Below, piece by piece: positions 27,161 to 36,489 of a DNA stretch of 64,000 bases. The stretch covers positions 744,001 to 808,000 of the forward strand of contig CALNXQ010000005.1 in the NCBI GenBank assembly GCA_942490535.1. Direction: 5' to 3'. Below the pieces are notes generated by a model. That model was given only the letters and a program-made list of their open reading frames with translations, did no database searches and was not told the origin of the DNA. The stretch is from JAEINY01 sp942490535 (GTDB lineage: Bacteria > Bacteroidota > Bacteroidia > Bacteroidales > Marinilabiliaceae). A program made the translations under genes and the position numbers. Positions within the stretch are counted from its first letter, which is position 1. Each line of letters starts with the position of its first letter.

Positions 27161-28333
27161 ATGAGTCAAAAAATAAATACCAGATACGTACTGCCGGTAT
27201 TGATGTCTTTTTTCGTGATGAGTTTCATCGACCTGGTGGGTACGGGTGTTGATGAACTCAAACAAAGTTCCGAAACACCAGCGTATATTCTCCAACTCAT
27301 TCCTTTCGTAGCCTTTATCTGGTTTTTCTTTTTATCCGTACCGGTAGGCATCTGGCAGGATAAAATTGGCAAACGAAAAGCATTAAGTATCGGTATCCTG
27401 ATTACCACCATTGGACTCTTCATTCCATTACTGGGAAATACCTTACCAGTTATCCTAACCGCCTTTTCATTGTTAGGCATTGGAAACACCATTCTTCAGG
27501 TAGCTGCCAACCCATTAATGGTAGATGTGGTACCTTCCGAAAAATCTTCCAGTTTTTTGAGTTTTGCCCAGTTCATGAAATCCATCGGATCGATGATCGG
27601 GCCTTACGTAGCAGCTGTCGTTGGACCCAAACTAGCCATTCTATTTGGCGTAGAAACAGGCGAATGGCGCTTTGGTCTGTACCTGTTTGCTGTGGTATCG
27701 ATCATCGCCTTCCTCTGGCTATCGGCCATACATATTGAAGAATCAAAAGTTGAGGGAAATCGGGCCTCTTTGGGCTCTTGTCTGAAATTATTAGGCAACC
27801 GATTTGTACTGATGATGGTGTTTGGGATCTTCCTGGTAGTGGGAATCGATGTGGCCATGAACTCCAACATTGGTGCTTTTCTCACGCAAAAATTAGGTAT
27901 CAACGAAGAGACAGCCAAGTATGGTAAATCCATGTATTTCTTTGCCAAGATGATTGGCACATTTGCAGGCGCCCTCCTGCTCACCAAAATCAAAGCTCGA
28001 TCCTTTCTCATCGGTTCAGCGGCTTTTGCCATGATCTCTTTACTCGCCCTAACAATGACACCCAATGCCGTATCGGCCTGGTTAATCATTGCCTTGATCA
28101 GCTTGGGCATATCCAACATATTCCCACTGATCTTCTCCATCTCAGTGGCCCAGCTGCCTCAACGGGCCAATGAAATATCAGGCTTGATGATGATGGCCAT
28201 TTGCGGTGGCGCTATCATTCCCTTCCTGGTGGGTATTGCCATGGAAAACTGGTTGTCGGGAGGTATTCTGGTACTGGTAGCAGGAGCCGTCTATTTATTA
28301 GGCCTTGGTCTAGCAGCACCCAAAACAAACTAA
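27161..28333 (+). CDS. MFS sugar permease (FHS/FucP-like)
   Basis: A 390-residue inner-membrane transporter with about 12 helices, started here at the ATG at 27161 (MSQKINTRYVLPVLMSFFVMSF); an alternative codon at 27134 would add nine residues. The loop between helices 2 and 3 has GIWQDKIGKRKALSIG, a variant of the MFS signature, and LGIGNTILQVAANPLMVDVVP is the helix-4 region typical of the fucose/glucose FHS group. The second half contains GISNIFPLIFSISVAQLPQRANEISGLMMMAICGGAIIPF. It probably imports a hexose with protons. It is followed after about 140 bp by a glucokinase gene, which fits glucose or mannose uptake. Confidence 0.88.
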   Translation: MSQKINTRYVLPVLMSFFVMSFIDLVGTGVDELKQSSETPAYILQLIPFVAFIWFFFLSVPVGIWQDKIGKRKALSIGILITTIGLFIPLLGNTLPVILTAFSLLGIGNTILQVAANPLMVDVVPSEKSSSFLSFAQFMKSIGSMIGPYVAAVVGPKLAILFGVETGEWRFGLYLFAVVSIIAFLWLSAIHIEESKVEGNRASLGSCLKLLGNRFVLMMVFGIFLVVGIDVAMNSNIGAFLTQKLGINEETAKYGKSMYFFAKMIGTFAGALLLTKIKARSFLIGSAAFAMISLLALTMTPNAVSAWLIIALISLGISNIFPLIFSISVAQLPQRANEISGLMMMAICGGAIIPFLVGIAMENWLSGGILVLVAGAVYLLGLGLAAPKTN

Positions 28334-28379
28334 AAATCCAAATAATGAACTCTTAAATGCCGGTATTCCATCAGGTCTG

Positions 28380-28411
28380 TTTGGTGCAACTCTCGTATTT
28401 GTTTACCTTTA
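28380..28411 (+). promoter_or_regulatory. Promoter of the glucokinase gene
   Basis: TTTG (28380-28383) and TACCTTTA (28404-28411) are separated by 20 bp. This agrees with the Bacteroidota -33/-7 arrangement apart from the final A for G. The ATG lies 61 bp after the -7 box. Confidence 0.5.
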
Positions 28412-28472
28412 GACGCCTTCAAAAGGCAAAAACCAAAAAATACCAGTGTTTAATATTTAATCAAAGAATTAC

Positions 28473-29438
28473 ATGAAAAAGGAAGTAGCAATTGGCATTG
28501 ACATCGGCGGAACAAATACCGTGATTGGTGTTGTGGATCGTGAAGGAAACCTGATCGCCGAGGCGCATACGCCAACCTTAACCAATACAGATATAAAAAA
28601 CTATCTGGATGTACTAACCGCTAAAATCAACGAAACCGTCTTTGAATTAGATGGCGATGTGGAAGTGAAAGGGATTGGCGTGGGTGCTCCAAGTAGTAAT
28701 TATTATACCGGTGAAATTGTAGGTGCTTCGAATCTGGGATGGGGCGAAATAGTTCCTTTTGTGAAATTACTTCAAGAGCATTATGACTATCCGGCCATCG
28801 TCTTAACCAATGATGCCAACTCGGCTGCTGTAGGTGAATTGATGTATGGAGGTGCCAGAGGAATGGACAACTTTATCATGCTAACACTGGGAACAGGTGT
28901 GGGCAGTGGTATTGTGGTGAATGGTCAATTGGTACTGGGACACGATGGTTTTGCCGGTGAACTGGGTCACGTCATTACCGATGTGGGTGGTCGTGAGTGC
29001 GGGTGCGGTCGCAAAGGTTGCTTAGAGACTTATGCATCGGCGACCGGTATTTGCCGCACCGTATCGGAACTGATCGCTACCACAAAAATACCAAGTGACT
29101 TGCGCAAAGTACCGTCTGGTAATTTCACTTCAAAGATGATCTACGACGCCGCTGTAAAAGGGGATGCGTTAGCGTTAGAGGCCTTTGAACTTACCGGAAA
29201 AATGCTGGGACGCGCCATTGCTGACTTTGTCGCTTTCTCCAGTCCGGAAGCCGTATTCTTGTTTGGTGGACTTGCTCAGGCGGGCGATTACATTTTCAAG
29301 CCAACTAAAAAATACATGGAAGAGAACATGTGTTTCCTGTACAGCAATAAAGTAAAATTACTGCCTTCGGAATTGGATGGTGCGAAGATTGCCGTTTTAG
29401 GAGCCAGCGCCGTGGTGTGGAAAGAACTTGAAAAATAA
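28473..29438 (+). CDS. ROK family glucokinase
   Basis: A 321-residue cytosolic sugar kinase. The phosphate-1 motif is AIGIDIGGTNTVIGVVD (6-22). The ROK signature region LGTGVGSGIVVNGQLVLGHDGFAGELGHVITD is followed by the zinc-binding CGCGRKGCLE (Cys triad with the upstream His). EFTND-like LTNDANSAAVGE carries the catalytic Asp. It phosphorylates glucose, and possibly other hexoses such as mannose or GlcNAc, after import by the MFS permease encoded just upstream. Its own promoter lies in the gap. A 10-bp UUCG-capped hairpin follows the stop. Confidence 0.93.
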   Translation: MKKEVAIGIDIGGTNTVIGVVDREGNLIAEAHTPTLTNTDIKNYLDVLTAKINETVFELDGDVEVKGIGVGAPSSNYYTGEIVGASNLGWGEIVPFVKLLQEHYDYPAIVLTNDANSAAVGELMYGGARGMDNFIMLTLGTGVGSGIVVNGQLVLGHDGFAGELGHVITDVGGRECGCGRKGCLETYASATGICRTVSELIATTKIPSDLRKVPSGNFTSKMIYDAAVKGDALALEAFELTGKMLGRAIADFVAFSSPEAVFLFGGLAQAGDYIFKPTKKYMEENMCFLYSNKVKLLPSELDGAKIAVLGASAVVWKELEK

Positions 29439-29445
29439 AAATACC

Positions 29446-29469
29446 AGAGGTGTGCTTCGGTGCACCTCT
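29446..29469 (+). other. UUCG-capped hairpin after the glucokinase gene
   Basis: AGAGGTGTGC (29446-29455) pairs with GTGCACCTCT (29460-29469), including two G-T pairs, around a C(TTCG)G tetraloop. No T-run follows, so it is more likely an mRNA 3'-end stabiliser or a Rho-type stop than a classical terminator. Confidence 0.55.
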
Positions 29470-29737
29470 ATTCAGCCGCTTCCAAATCAACCACCACCCA
29501 TCTGGTAGCGCAATGAAACATCCGAAACGATTACGACACCCTGCTGGGTACTATCTGAACCAACCCAATATATATATAACAAGGCATCTTCCTTGCTCCC
29601 GAACAAATAATGAATTAACTTATTAAACCTCAAAAGAATTGAGGTAAACGGAACGCATTGACTCATTCAAGCGAAGCGATTGTTATACCCTCTGCTTTAC
29701 TCTAAAAAAACACTGGATATTAAATAAACACGACATT
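29470..29737. other. Intergenic region before the first GH92 gene
   Basis: Nearly 270 bp with no convincing frame. It contains a small perfect hairpin, ACCTCAA (29627-29633) with TTGAGGT (29639-29645), and a TATATATATA run. I find no exact TAnnTTTG box. Confidence 0.4.
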
Positions 29738-32005
29738 ATGCGTAGTACACATTTAATGGTTTTTGCACTTGCAGTCAGTCTGCTGATGGCCTGCCAGCCA
29801 TCCCATAAAAGGGCGAAAGAGAAGTTAATCGATTATGTGGACCCCTTCATCGGAACCGGTGGCCATGGGCACGTTTTTCCCGGTGCCACCACACCTTTTG
29901 GCATGGTTCAGCTGAGCCCGGTCAATGGGGTATCAGGTTGGGATTGGGTATCAGGCTACCACAGCTCCTCCACCGAAATTACCGGCTTTGCACACATGTG
30001 CCTGAGTGGAACAGGCATTGGCGATCTGGCCGACATCATGATTATCCCCACCACCAAACCCATTGTTTCGGATACCACCGCAGCCGGCCGAAATTTCATT
30101 GCGCCCTATAAAAGCAGCTTCTCACACGAGGATGAAGCCGCCAGCCCGGGGTATTACATGGTAAAATTAAACGACAGTGGCATCCGGGCCGAATTAACTG
30201 CGGCGCCCCGGACCGGCTTTCACCAATACACCTTCGATCAGGCCGGTGAGGCCGCCATCATCATCGACCTGGCCCATGCCATTAACTGGGATGCGCCTAC
30301 AGATACTTATATCAAACAAGAATCGCCCACTTCATTTGTAGGGTACCGTAAATCACGAGGATGGGCCAATGAGCAATGGGTCTTTTTTGCCATCGAAACG
30401 GAACAACCCGTGAAAGGCTTCTCCATCGTGGAAGGCGGCCAAATCAGCGACGGCAATCAAGTGTTTGGGAAAGATGCCCGCGCAATACTATCCTTTAATG
30501 TCACTGCCGATCAGCCCTTAAAACTAAAAGTAGGACTATCCTCGGCCAGTATCGATGGGGCAAAGAAAAGCACGCAACAAGAAATAACCCATTGGGATTT
30601 TGCGCAGGCCAGACAAGCGGCTGCTGAGATGTGGGAAAAAGAACTACAGAAAATAGAGGTTAAAACAGCTGATGAATCCCACAAAACCATCTTCTACACA
30701 GCCCTATATCACAGCATGATTGCTCCTGCGCTACACACCGACTTAAACGGAGAATATAAAGGTTTAAACGGGAAAGTAAATAAGGCAGAAGGATTTGAAC
30801 GTTACACCATTTTCTCCTTGTGGGATACCTTCCGGGCCAACCATCCATTGTTCACCATTACACAACCGGATAGAGTGCATGATTTCATCCATTCCTTCAT
30901 GGCCATTTATCGCGAAGGCGGCTTACTCCCTGTTTGGGAGCTGGCGGGCAACGAAACCAATTGTATGATTGGTTACCATGCCATCCCGGTGATTACTGAT
31001 GCCTGGCAAAAAGGGTTGATCACCGACATCCCCGGCGAAGAACTACTGGCGGCCATGGTAAAAAGTGCCATGCAGGATGAGCATGGATTAAAACAACTGC
31101 GCGAATATGGCTACATTCCGGCCGAGTTGGAAAACGAATCGGTTTCCAAAGCTCTGGAATATGCGTACGACGATTGGTGTATTGCCACCATGGCCAAATC
31201 AATTGGGAATACTGAAACGTATGAAACATTCATTAAACGGGCCGGCTTCTACAAAAATCATTTTGATGCAGCCACCGGGTTTATGCGCGGTAAACATGCC
31301 AATGGTGAATGGAAAGAAGCGTTCGACCCCCTATTCACCAAGCACCGAAAAGATGAGTACACCGAAGGAAACGCCTGGCAATACTCGTGGTTTGCGCCAC
31401 ATGACATCAATGGATTGGTACAATTGCATGGTTCGCCGGACGCCTTTGTGACTAAATTAGATTCTTTATTCACCATTGAAGAAGGTTTGAAAGGCGATCA
31501 TGCCTCCCCGGACATTACCGGTTTAATTGGTCAGTATGCCCATGGGAATGAACCCAGTCACCACGTGGCTTACATGTACAACTACGTAGGTATGCCGTGG
31601 AAAGCAGCTGAAAAAACCCGACAAATCATGACCAGCATGTACACCGACAAAACCGACGGCTTATGTGGTAACGAGGATTGTGGACAAATGTCGGCCTGGT
31701 ACGTCATGTCGGCAATGGGCTTTTATCCTGTCAATCCGGCGGATGGAAACTACATCCTGGGCAGTCCACTGTTTGATGAAACCACTATTCATTTGTCAGA
31801 CGGCCAATCATTCCGGATAATTGCGAAAAATAACAGTGCCACCAACATCTACATACAAAGTGCTACCTTAAATGGCAAAGCGCTGGATCAGTCCTGGTTT
31901 ACCCATGCTGACTTAATGAAAGGTGGCACACTGGAAATAGTGATGGGACCTCAGCCAAATAAAAACTGGGGCCTCCACAGCCTGCCACCATCCATGACCA
32001 AGTAA
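29738..32005 (+). CDS. GH92 exo-alpha-mannosidase lipoprotein (first copy)
   Basis: A 755-residue lipoprotein (lipobox LLMAC, Cys19) of glycoside hydrolase family 92, calcium-dependent inverting exo-alpha-mannosidases. Characteristic blocks are DPFIGTGGHGHVFPGATTPFGMVQLSP near the N-terminus, SLWDTFRANHPLFT, the general-acid region YTEGNAWQYSWFAPHD, QYAHGNEPSHHVAYMYNY in the +1 subsite area, and GLCGNEDCGQMSAWYVMSAMGFYPV with catalytic acidic residues. The HE-type +1 subsite residues suggest alpha-1,2 specificity by analogy to characterised members; this is inference. It follows the permease and glucokinase genes on the same strand and is one of three GH92 paralogues here. Confidence 0.94.
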   Translation: MRSTHLMVFALAVSLLMACQPSHKRAKEKLIDYVDPFIGTGGHGHVFPGATTPFGMVQLSPVNGVSGWDWVSGYHSSSTEITGFAHMCLSGTGIGDLADIMIIPTTKPIVSDTTAAGRNFIAPYKSSFSHEDEAASPGYYMVKLNDSGIRAELTAAPRTGFHQYTFDQAGEAAIIIDLAHAINWDAPTDTYIKQESPTSFVGYRKSRGWANEQWVFFAIETEQPVKGFSIVEGGQISDGNQVFGKDARAILSFNVTADQPLKLKVGLSSASIDGAKKSTQQEITHWDFAQARQAAAEMWEKELQKIEVKTADESHKTIFYTALYHSMIAPALHTDLNGEYKGLNGKVNKAEGFERYTIFSLWDTFRANHPLFTITQPDRVHDFIHSFMAIYREGGLLPVWELAGNETNCMIGYHAIPVITDAWQKGLITDIPGEELLAAMVKSAMQDEHGLKQLREYGYIPAELENESVSKALEYAYDDWCIATMAKSIGNTETYETFIKRAGFYKNHFDAATGFMRGKHANGEWKEAFDPLFTKHRKDEYTEGNAWQYSWFAPHDINGLVQLHGSPDAFVTKLDSLFTIEEGLKGDHASPDITGLIGQYAHGNEPSHHVAYMYNYVGMPWKAAEKTRQIMTSMYTDKTDGLCGNEDCGQMSAWYVMSAMGFYPVNPADGNYILGSPLFDETTIHLSDGQSFRIIAKNNSATNIYIQSATLNGKALDQSWFTHADLMKGGTLEIVMGPQPNKNWGLHSLPPSMTK

Positions 32006-32052
32006 AACATCAGGCAGAAAAAGAAAAGATCATTCCCATGAATACTATCCCA

Positions 32053-32076
32053 AACCCCAGGCTGAAGCCTGGGGTT
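32053..32076 (+). terminator. Hairpin after the first GH92 gene
   Basis: AACCCCAGGC pairs perfectly over ten bases with GCCTGGGGTT around TGAA, 48 bp after the GH92 stop. The T-run is short, so termination efficiency is uncertain. Confidence 0.5.
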
Positions 32077-32112
32077 AAACCCACCCACCAAAAACCCAAT
32101 ATCCACCGTTAG

Positions 32113-32144
32113 AAATTGAATCTATACCGGTATAGATTCAATTT
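32113..32144. repeat. Perfect 32-bp palindrome
   Basis: The half-site AAATTGAATCTATACC (32113-32128) is followed directly by its exact reverse complement (32129-32144), with no spacer. The centre is CCGG. There is no T-run, so it is not a terminator. Length and perfection suggest a binding site for a dimeric or tetrameric DNA-binding protein, or a cruciform. It lies between convergent genes. Confidence 0.8.
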
Positions 32145-32326
32145 GAACCGTCCATTTATAATCTATACAGACTTGGAATGTTAATAAAAGGACCGTCGCT
32201 AATGGTTAGAACCCCGTTTTATGATGAAATGAATCCACCCATGAATAATTGAAAGTACCGGATGCGTGAAGGGCTTTTCGAGTTTAGGATAATTGCAGCG
32301 CTTGAAATAAGAAACGTAGATAATGC

Positions 32327-32357
32327 AAAAAAGGTCCGACCTGGTCGAACCTTTTTT
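32327..32357. terminator. Bidirectional terminator between GH92 and recJ
   Basis: AAAAAAGGT and ACCTTTTTT enclose an inner stem CGAC/GTCG with one C-A mismatch. A-run and T-run flank both sides, so either strand could be terminated. Confidence 0.8.
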
Positions 32358-32697
32358 CATCTGGATTTTATCTGATTTAAGGGAAAGGGTATTTTTTTCT
32401 CGCCTTAAATATAGTCAAAATTACTTATCATCAAACTAAATGTTAAAAAAAACATCATCTTCAATTAACATGAAAACAAAGTGATTATCGAAGAAATAGT
32501 TGATAGATGCTCAATACCCTGTCACTAAACCGGGTATTCTGTTAAAATATGTAAACGCCTTAGCAGCCACCCATCCCTAAAAGGAGGTGATTTCGAAGAA
32601 ATAACTAAAAAAGAAATTGAATGAAAAAATGCATTTTTTTCAATAAAATTGAAAGATGGCATCACAAAAAAGGAAAAACCACCATTACACCCCTATA
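32358..32697. other. AT-rich gene-free stretch before recJ stop
   Basis: About 340 bp with frequent stops in all frames. It holds a stem AATACCC/GGGTATT (around 32514-32539) and an A6-T7 dyad centred on TGCAT near 32635 that could serve recJ as a weak terminator. I see no gene. Confidence 0.45.
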
Positions 32698-34419
32698 CTA
32701 TTCCTCATAAGGAAATTTGATATCCTTAATCATCACTTGTAAAGTAGTAATGCCGTTATAGAAATTCTCTTCCACCGAATAACAAATATCAAATGGACTA
32801 TTGGATTTTATTTTTTCCAGAGCATGCCCCATGGAAAATGCAATTCCTTGTTTAATAGCTGCCGAGTGTTCTTCTATTAACTCCACCTTTAAGTGATCAC
32901 GGTCCTTACCTACATTCTTACTGGTACCATAATCAAAGACACGCTCCGATGCAAAAACAGGCCGCATATTTCCGGGTCCAAAGGGACGAAACTGTTTAAG
33001 GATTCGATAAAACTTCGGATTGATAGCTTTTAAATGCAGCAAAGAGTCAATCTCAATTTGCGGAATTAATTGTTCGGGCAATATATGGTCTTCCACATAT
33101 TTTTCAAAGCGCTCCATAAAAACGGGAATATTCTCCACCTTCATGGTGAGTCCGGCAGCATACATGTGCCCGCCGAAATTCTCCAGCAAGTCACTGCATG
33201 AATCAATGGCCTTATACAAGTCAAATCCTTCCACAGAACGAGCACTGCCTGTAGCCAATCCCTGCGATTGGGTGAGAATCACCGTTGGCCGGTAAAAGGT
33301 CTCGGTTAAACGAGACGCCACAATACCAATCACGCCTTTGTGCCAATCAGGATTGTACAAAACGGTGGATTTCCGGCTCAGTAATTGCGGATTACTGCTA
33401 ATGAGCTCATGGGCTTCCTGTGTAATGTTACGGTCCAAATCTTTACGCGTCTCATTACTCACATTGATGTCTTCACTCATTTTGCAGGCCTGCACCGCAT
33501 CGCGACTCACCAATAAATCCACCGCATCACTACCGGCATCAATCCGTCCGGCGGCGTTAATGCGTGGCCCTATTTTAAACACGATGTCACTGATTGTAAT
33601 TTCGCGCCCTTCCATGCCGGCAATCTTGATGATGGATTTAAGACCGGTTCCCGGATTGGCATTCAGTTTTTGAAGACCATAATAGGCCATGATGCGATTC
33701 TCACCAACGATGGGTACAATATCAGAGGCAATGCTGACCGCCACCAAATCCAGGAGATCATATAATTCAGATTCTTTATAATCCTTGTAACGGCAGAAAC
33801 CCTGCATCAACTTAAACCCGACGCCACAGCCCGAAAGATTCTTATCAGGATAGGTACAATCTTTACGCTTCGGATCCAGACAAGCCGCTGAAACGGGTAA
33901 GGTATCACCGGGTGTATGGTGATCACAGATGATGAATTCTACACCTTTTTCGCGGGCATACTCCATCTTCTCCACTGCTTTAATGCCACAATCAAGCGCT
34001 ATGACCAATTGACAACCAGTGGCAGCAGCATGGTCAATCCCTTTTAAGGAGATGCCGTACCCTTCTTCGTAGCGGTTGGGAATGTAATAATCCAGATTAT
34101 CGTAATGCAAAGACAAAAAAGAATAGACCAAAGCCACACTGGTAGTCCCATCCACATCGTAATCACCGTATATCATAATACGTTCACCTGCTTCAAAAGC
34201 CTTGTCGATGCGATGAATGGCCTTCTCCATATCCTTCATCAGGAAGGGATTGTGCAAATCGGTTAACTTGGGACGAAAAAAAGCCTTGGCCTCATCATAA
34301 TTAGTCACACCACGCTGCACCAATAAATTAGCCAGCACGTGATTAATATTTAAGACCTCCGATAAATGATCAATTGTCCCCTGATCACCTTCGGGTTTAA
34401 CACTCCACCTTTTTTCCAT
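32698..34419 (-). CDS. recJ: Single-stranded-DNA-specific exonuclease RecJ
   Basis: A 573-residue 5'-3' exonuclease acting in recombination and mismatch repair, started here at the ATG at 34419; a GTG one codon upstream is also possible. DHH-family motifs are present in order: IYGDYDVDGTTSVALVYSF (motif I), LVIALDCGIKA (motif II), FIICDHHTPGDTLP (motif III, the DHH) and GCGVGFKLMQG. The DHHA1 part contains VSRDAVQACKMSEDIN and HKGVIGIVASRLTETFYRPTVILT, and FGGHMYAAGLTM is the GGH motif. The C-terminal OB-like domain follows. It stands alone with no obvious operon partner. Confidence 0.95.
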   Translation of the reverse strand: MEKRWSVKPEGDQGTIDHLSEVLNINHVLANLLVQRGVTNYDEAKAFFRPKLTDLHNPFLMKDMEKAIHRIDKAFEAGERIMIYGDYDVDGTTSVALVYSFLSLHYDNLDYYIPNRYEEGYGISLKGIDHAAATGCQLVIALDCGIKAVEKMEYAREKGVEFIICDHHTPGDTLPVSAACLDPKRKDCTYPDKNLSGCGVGFKLMQGFCRYKDYKESELYDLLDLVAVSIASDIVPIVGENRIMAYYGLQKLNANPGTGLKSIIKIAGMEGREITISDIVFKIGPRINAAGRIDAGSDAVDLLVSRDAVQACKMSEDINVSNETRKDLDRNITQEAHELISSNPQLLSRKSTVLYNPDWHKGVIGIVASRLTETFYRPTVILTQSQGLATGSARSVEGFDLYKAIDSCSDLLENFGGHMYAAGLTMKVENIPVFMERFEKYVEDHILPEQLIPQIEIDSLLHLKAINPKFYRILKQFRPFGPGNMRPVFASERVFDYGTSKNVGKDRDHLKVELIEEHSAAIKQGIAFSMGHALEKIKSNSPFDICYSVEENFYNGITTLQVMIKDIKFPYEE

Positions 34420-34546
34420 CACACAGTTTTGCCGTATTTACGAGCCTAAATTTTTCTAAAAAAATCCTTAAAACAAAAACGTATTAATAAATTGTTGATA
34501 AATTCTAAGAGGTATTTTGATTAAATCATACTTATCAACGACCAGT

Positions 34547-35254
34547 TCATAACTTTATATCCAAACTAAAAATCTTAATCATATTCTGAAGCAACTTGCT
34601 TTTGACCTCGGCCATATCCAGACCTGCACCCAATTCCTTTTCCATGGAGGTAACACCTTTATCCACAAAACCGCAAGGATTAATGTGGTTAAAATAAGAT
34701 AAATTGGTGTTCACGTTCAGGGCGAAACCGTGCATGGATACATAGCGGCTGGCTTTTACACCAATGGCGCAAATTTTTCGCGCTTTACCAGGTACTTGCG
34801 TATCCAGCCACACGCCGGTAGCACCTTCCAGCCGCTCGCCAACAATGCCATACTCACCAATGGTTTGTATGATGGCTTCTTCCAGCTGATGAATGTAACT
34901 TTTCACCTTCAGGTCCATATCTTCCAGGTCAAAAATCGGATAGCCCACAATCTGCCCCGGCCCATGATAGGTAATATCACCACCGCGATTGATTTTATAA
35001 AAAGTAGCGTCAATGGATTTCAAAAACGGCTCGTTAATCAACAAATTGTTCTGGGTACCACTTTTCCCCAGGGTATAAACATGGGGATGCTCCACAAACA
35101 GAAGTTGATTAATGATTTGTTTCAATTCATCTGCGTGCTCCCGATTATGCAATTTGATATCCACTACGCCTTTAAAAAGTGTTTCCTGCAGATCCCACAC
35201 TTCCTTATAATCTTTCAAACCCAGGTCTTGAAATATAGTAGTTGCTTGTTTCAT
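34547..35254 (-). CDS. lipB: Octanoyltransferase LipB
   Basis: A 235-residue enzyme that moves octanoyl groups from acyl-carrier protein to the lipoyl domains of 2-oxoacid dehydrogenases and GcvH. Key parts are FVEHPHVYTLGKSG, the NRGGDITYHGPGQIVGYPIFDL signature, the catalytic Lys in KICAIGVKASRYVSMHGFALN and the catalytic Cys in HINPCGFVDKGVTSM. It starts 2 bp after the lipA stop, so lipA-lipB form one operon and supply both steps of endogenous lipoate synthesis. Confidence 0.96.
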   Translation of the reverse strand: MKQATTIFQDLGLKDYKEVWDLQETLFKGVVDIKLHNREHADELKQIINQLLFVEHPHVYTLGKSGTQNNLLINEPFLKSIDATFYKINRGGDITYHGPGQIVGYPIFDLEDMDLKVKSYIHQLEEAIIQTIGEYGIVGERLEGATGVWLDTQVPGKARKICAIGVKASRYVSMHGFALNVNTNLSYFNHINPCGFVDKGVTSMEKELGAGLDMAEVKSKLLQNMIKIFSLDIKL

Positions 35255-35256
35255 GC

Positions 35257-36126
35257 TTACTTCCTCAATGCGTTAATATGCTCTTCTGCGTGATAAGAAG
35301 AACGCACCAGCGGTCCGCTTTCCACATATTTGAATCCCTTTTCAAGACCCACTTGTTTATATTTTTCAAACTGCTCCGGCGTAACATACTCCGATACGGG
35401 TAAATGATCCTTTGAGGGACACAGATACTGGCCAATGGTCATCACAGTAACACCGGCAGCGAGCAAATCATCCATCGCCTGAAAGACTTCCTCTTCCGTT
35501 TCACCCAATCCCAGCATAATGCCAGATTTAGCTACCATACCGCCATCAGCAATGTATTTCAACACTTTCAAGCTTAAGTCATACTTCGCTTTAGTACGAA
35601 TGACCGGTGTTAACCGTCTCACCGTTTCCAAATTATGAGAGATCACTTCTGGTTTGGCATCCATCACTTGTTGAATCAGGTGATGCAAACCATTGAAATC
35701 GGGAATTAACACTTCCATGGAAGTATCCGGGTTGAGCTCCTTGGTTTTTTCTATGGTAGAAGCCCAGATAGCAGCACCACCGTCTTCCAGATCATCGCGA
35801 TCTACAGAGGTAATAACGGCGTGACGCAATTTCATGATCTGAATGGATCGGGCAATCCGCAGCGGCTCTTTATTGTCAACCGGGTTTGGTTTTCCCGTTT
35901 TCACATTGCAAAACTTACATGCGCGGGTACAAATATCGCCCAAAATCATAAATGTGGCTGTACCATTGGCCCAGCACTCTGCTGCATTGGGACATTTTCC
36001 ACTGGTACATATGGTGTGCAATTTATGGTCACGAATGGTATTATGCATCCATTTGTAGTCAGCTGTATTCGGCAATTGGATTTTCAGCCAATCGGGTTTG
36101 GATACTTTGCTTCTTATTTTAACCAT
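35257..36126 (-). CDS. lipA: Lipoyl synthase LipA
   Basis: A 289-residue radical-SAM enzyme that inserts two sulfurs into the octanoyl chain. The auxiliary iron-sulfur cluster, the sacrificial sulfur source, is bound by Cys40, Cys45 and Cys51 (CTSGKCPNAAEC). The radical-SAM cluster uses Cys66, Cys70 and Cys73 (CTRACKFC). The conserved C-terminal RSSYHAEEH provides the serine ligand. VTSVDRDDLEDGGA and SGIMLGLGETEEEV are further family signatures. It is the first gene of the lipA-lipB operon. I see no clear promoter box in the upstream region. Confidence 0.97.
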   Translation of the reverse strand: MVKIRSKVSKPDWLKIQLPNTADYKWMHNTIRDHKLHTICTSGKCPNAAECWANGTATFMILGDICTRACKFCNVKTGKPNPVDNKEPLRIARSIQIMKLRHAVITSVDRDDLEDGGAAIWASTIEKTKELNPDTSMEVLIPDFNGLHHLIQQVMDAKPEVISHNLETVRRLTPVIRTKAKYDLSLKVLKYIADGGMVAKSGIMLGLGETEEEVFQAMDDLLAAGVTVMTIGQYLCPSKDHLPVSEYVTPEQFEKYKQVGLEKGFKYVESGPLVRSSYHAEEHINALRK

Positions 36127-36489
36127 GATTCTTAATACTTTATTATAGTTGCCCTAGAGGAGCACAATGATACTTAAAATAATTGGTCTATAAAATGAGT
36201 AATACCTGCTGAACAGTATTTACCTTCAATACTACACTCAAACATGAAAACTGAAACAATGTTCAGGACAATAACTCTAAAACAGCTGTTATCGATGCGT
36301 GATTCTGACAATTTATCTCTTCTGCAAGAATCCGACTTAAAAGATGGCATATCAAACCCATAACCACAAACATATCATCGACACTTTTCTGAGATAAATC
36401 AATGAAAACCTGCCCACCGATTACTATCTTGCACCCTAATTAAAACAAGTAGCTTGTTAGAAATAACGAGGCATTAAAAACAACAACGG
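36127..36489. other. Divergent intergenic region lipA / dcp
   Basis: About 360 bp between divergent genes, so it must hold both promoters, but I find no exact TAnnTTTG on either strand. A dyad AACAAG-TAG-CTTGTT lies about 40 bp before dcp. A 39-codon frame at 36244-36363 is listed among rejected items. Confidence 0.4.

Noticed and set aside
32178..32252. 24-codon frame near the 32-bp palindrome
   Set aside because: Too short, no promoter and no partner; not supported as a gene.
36244..36363. 39-codon frame upstream of dcp beginning MKTETMFRTITLKQLL
   Set aside because: No promoter box, no residue bias suggesting a leader peptide and no recognisable family; likely chance.
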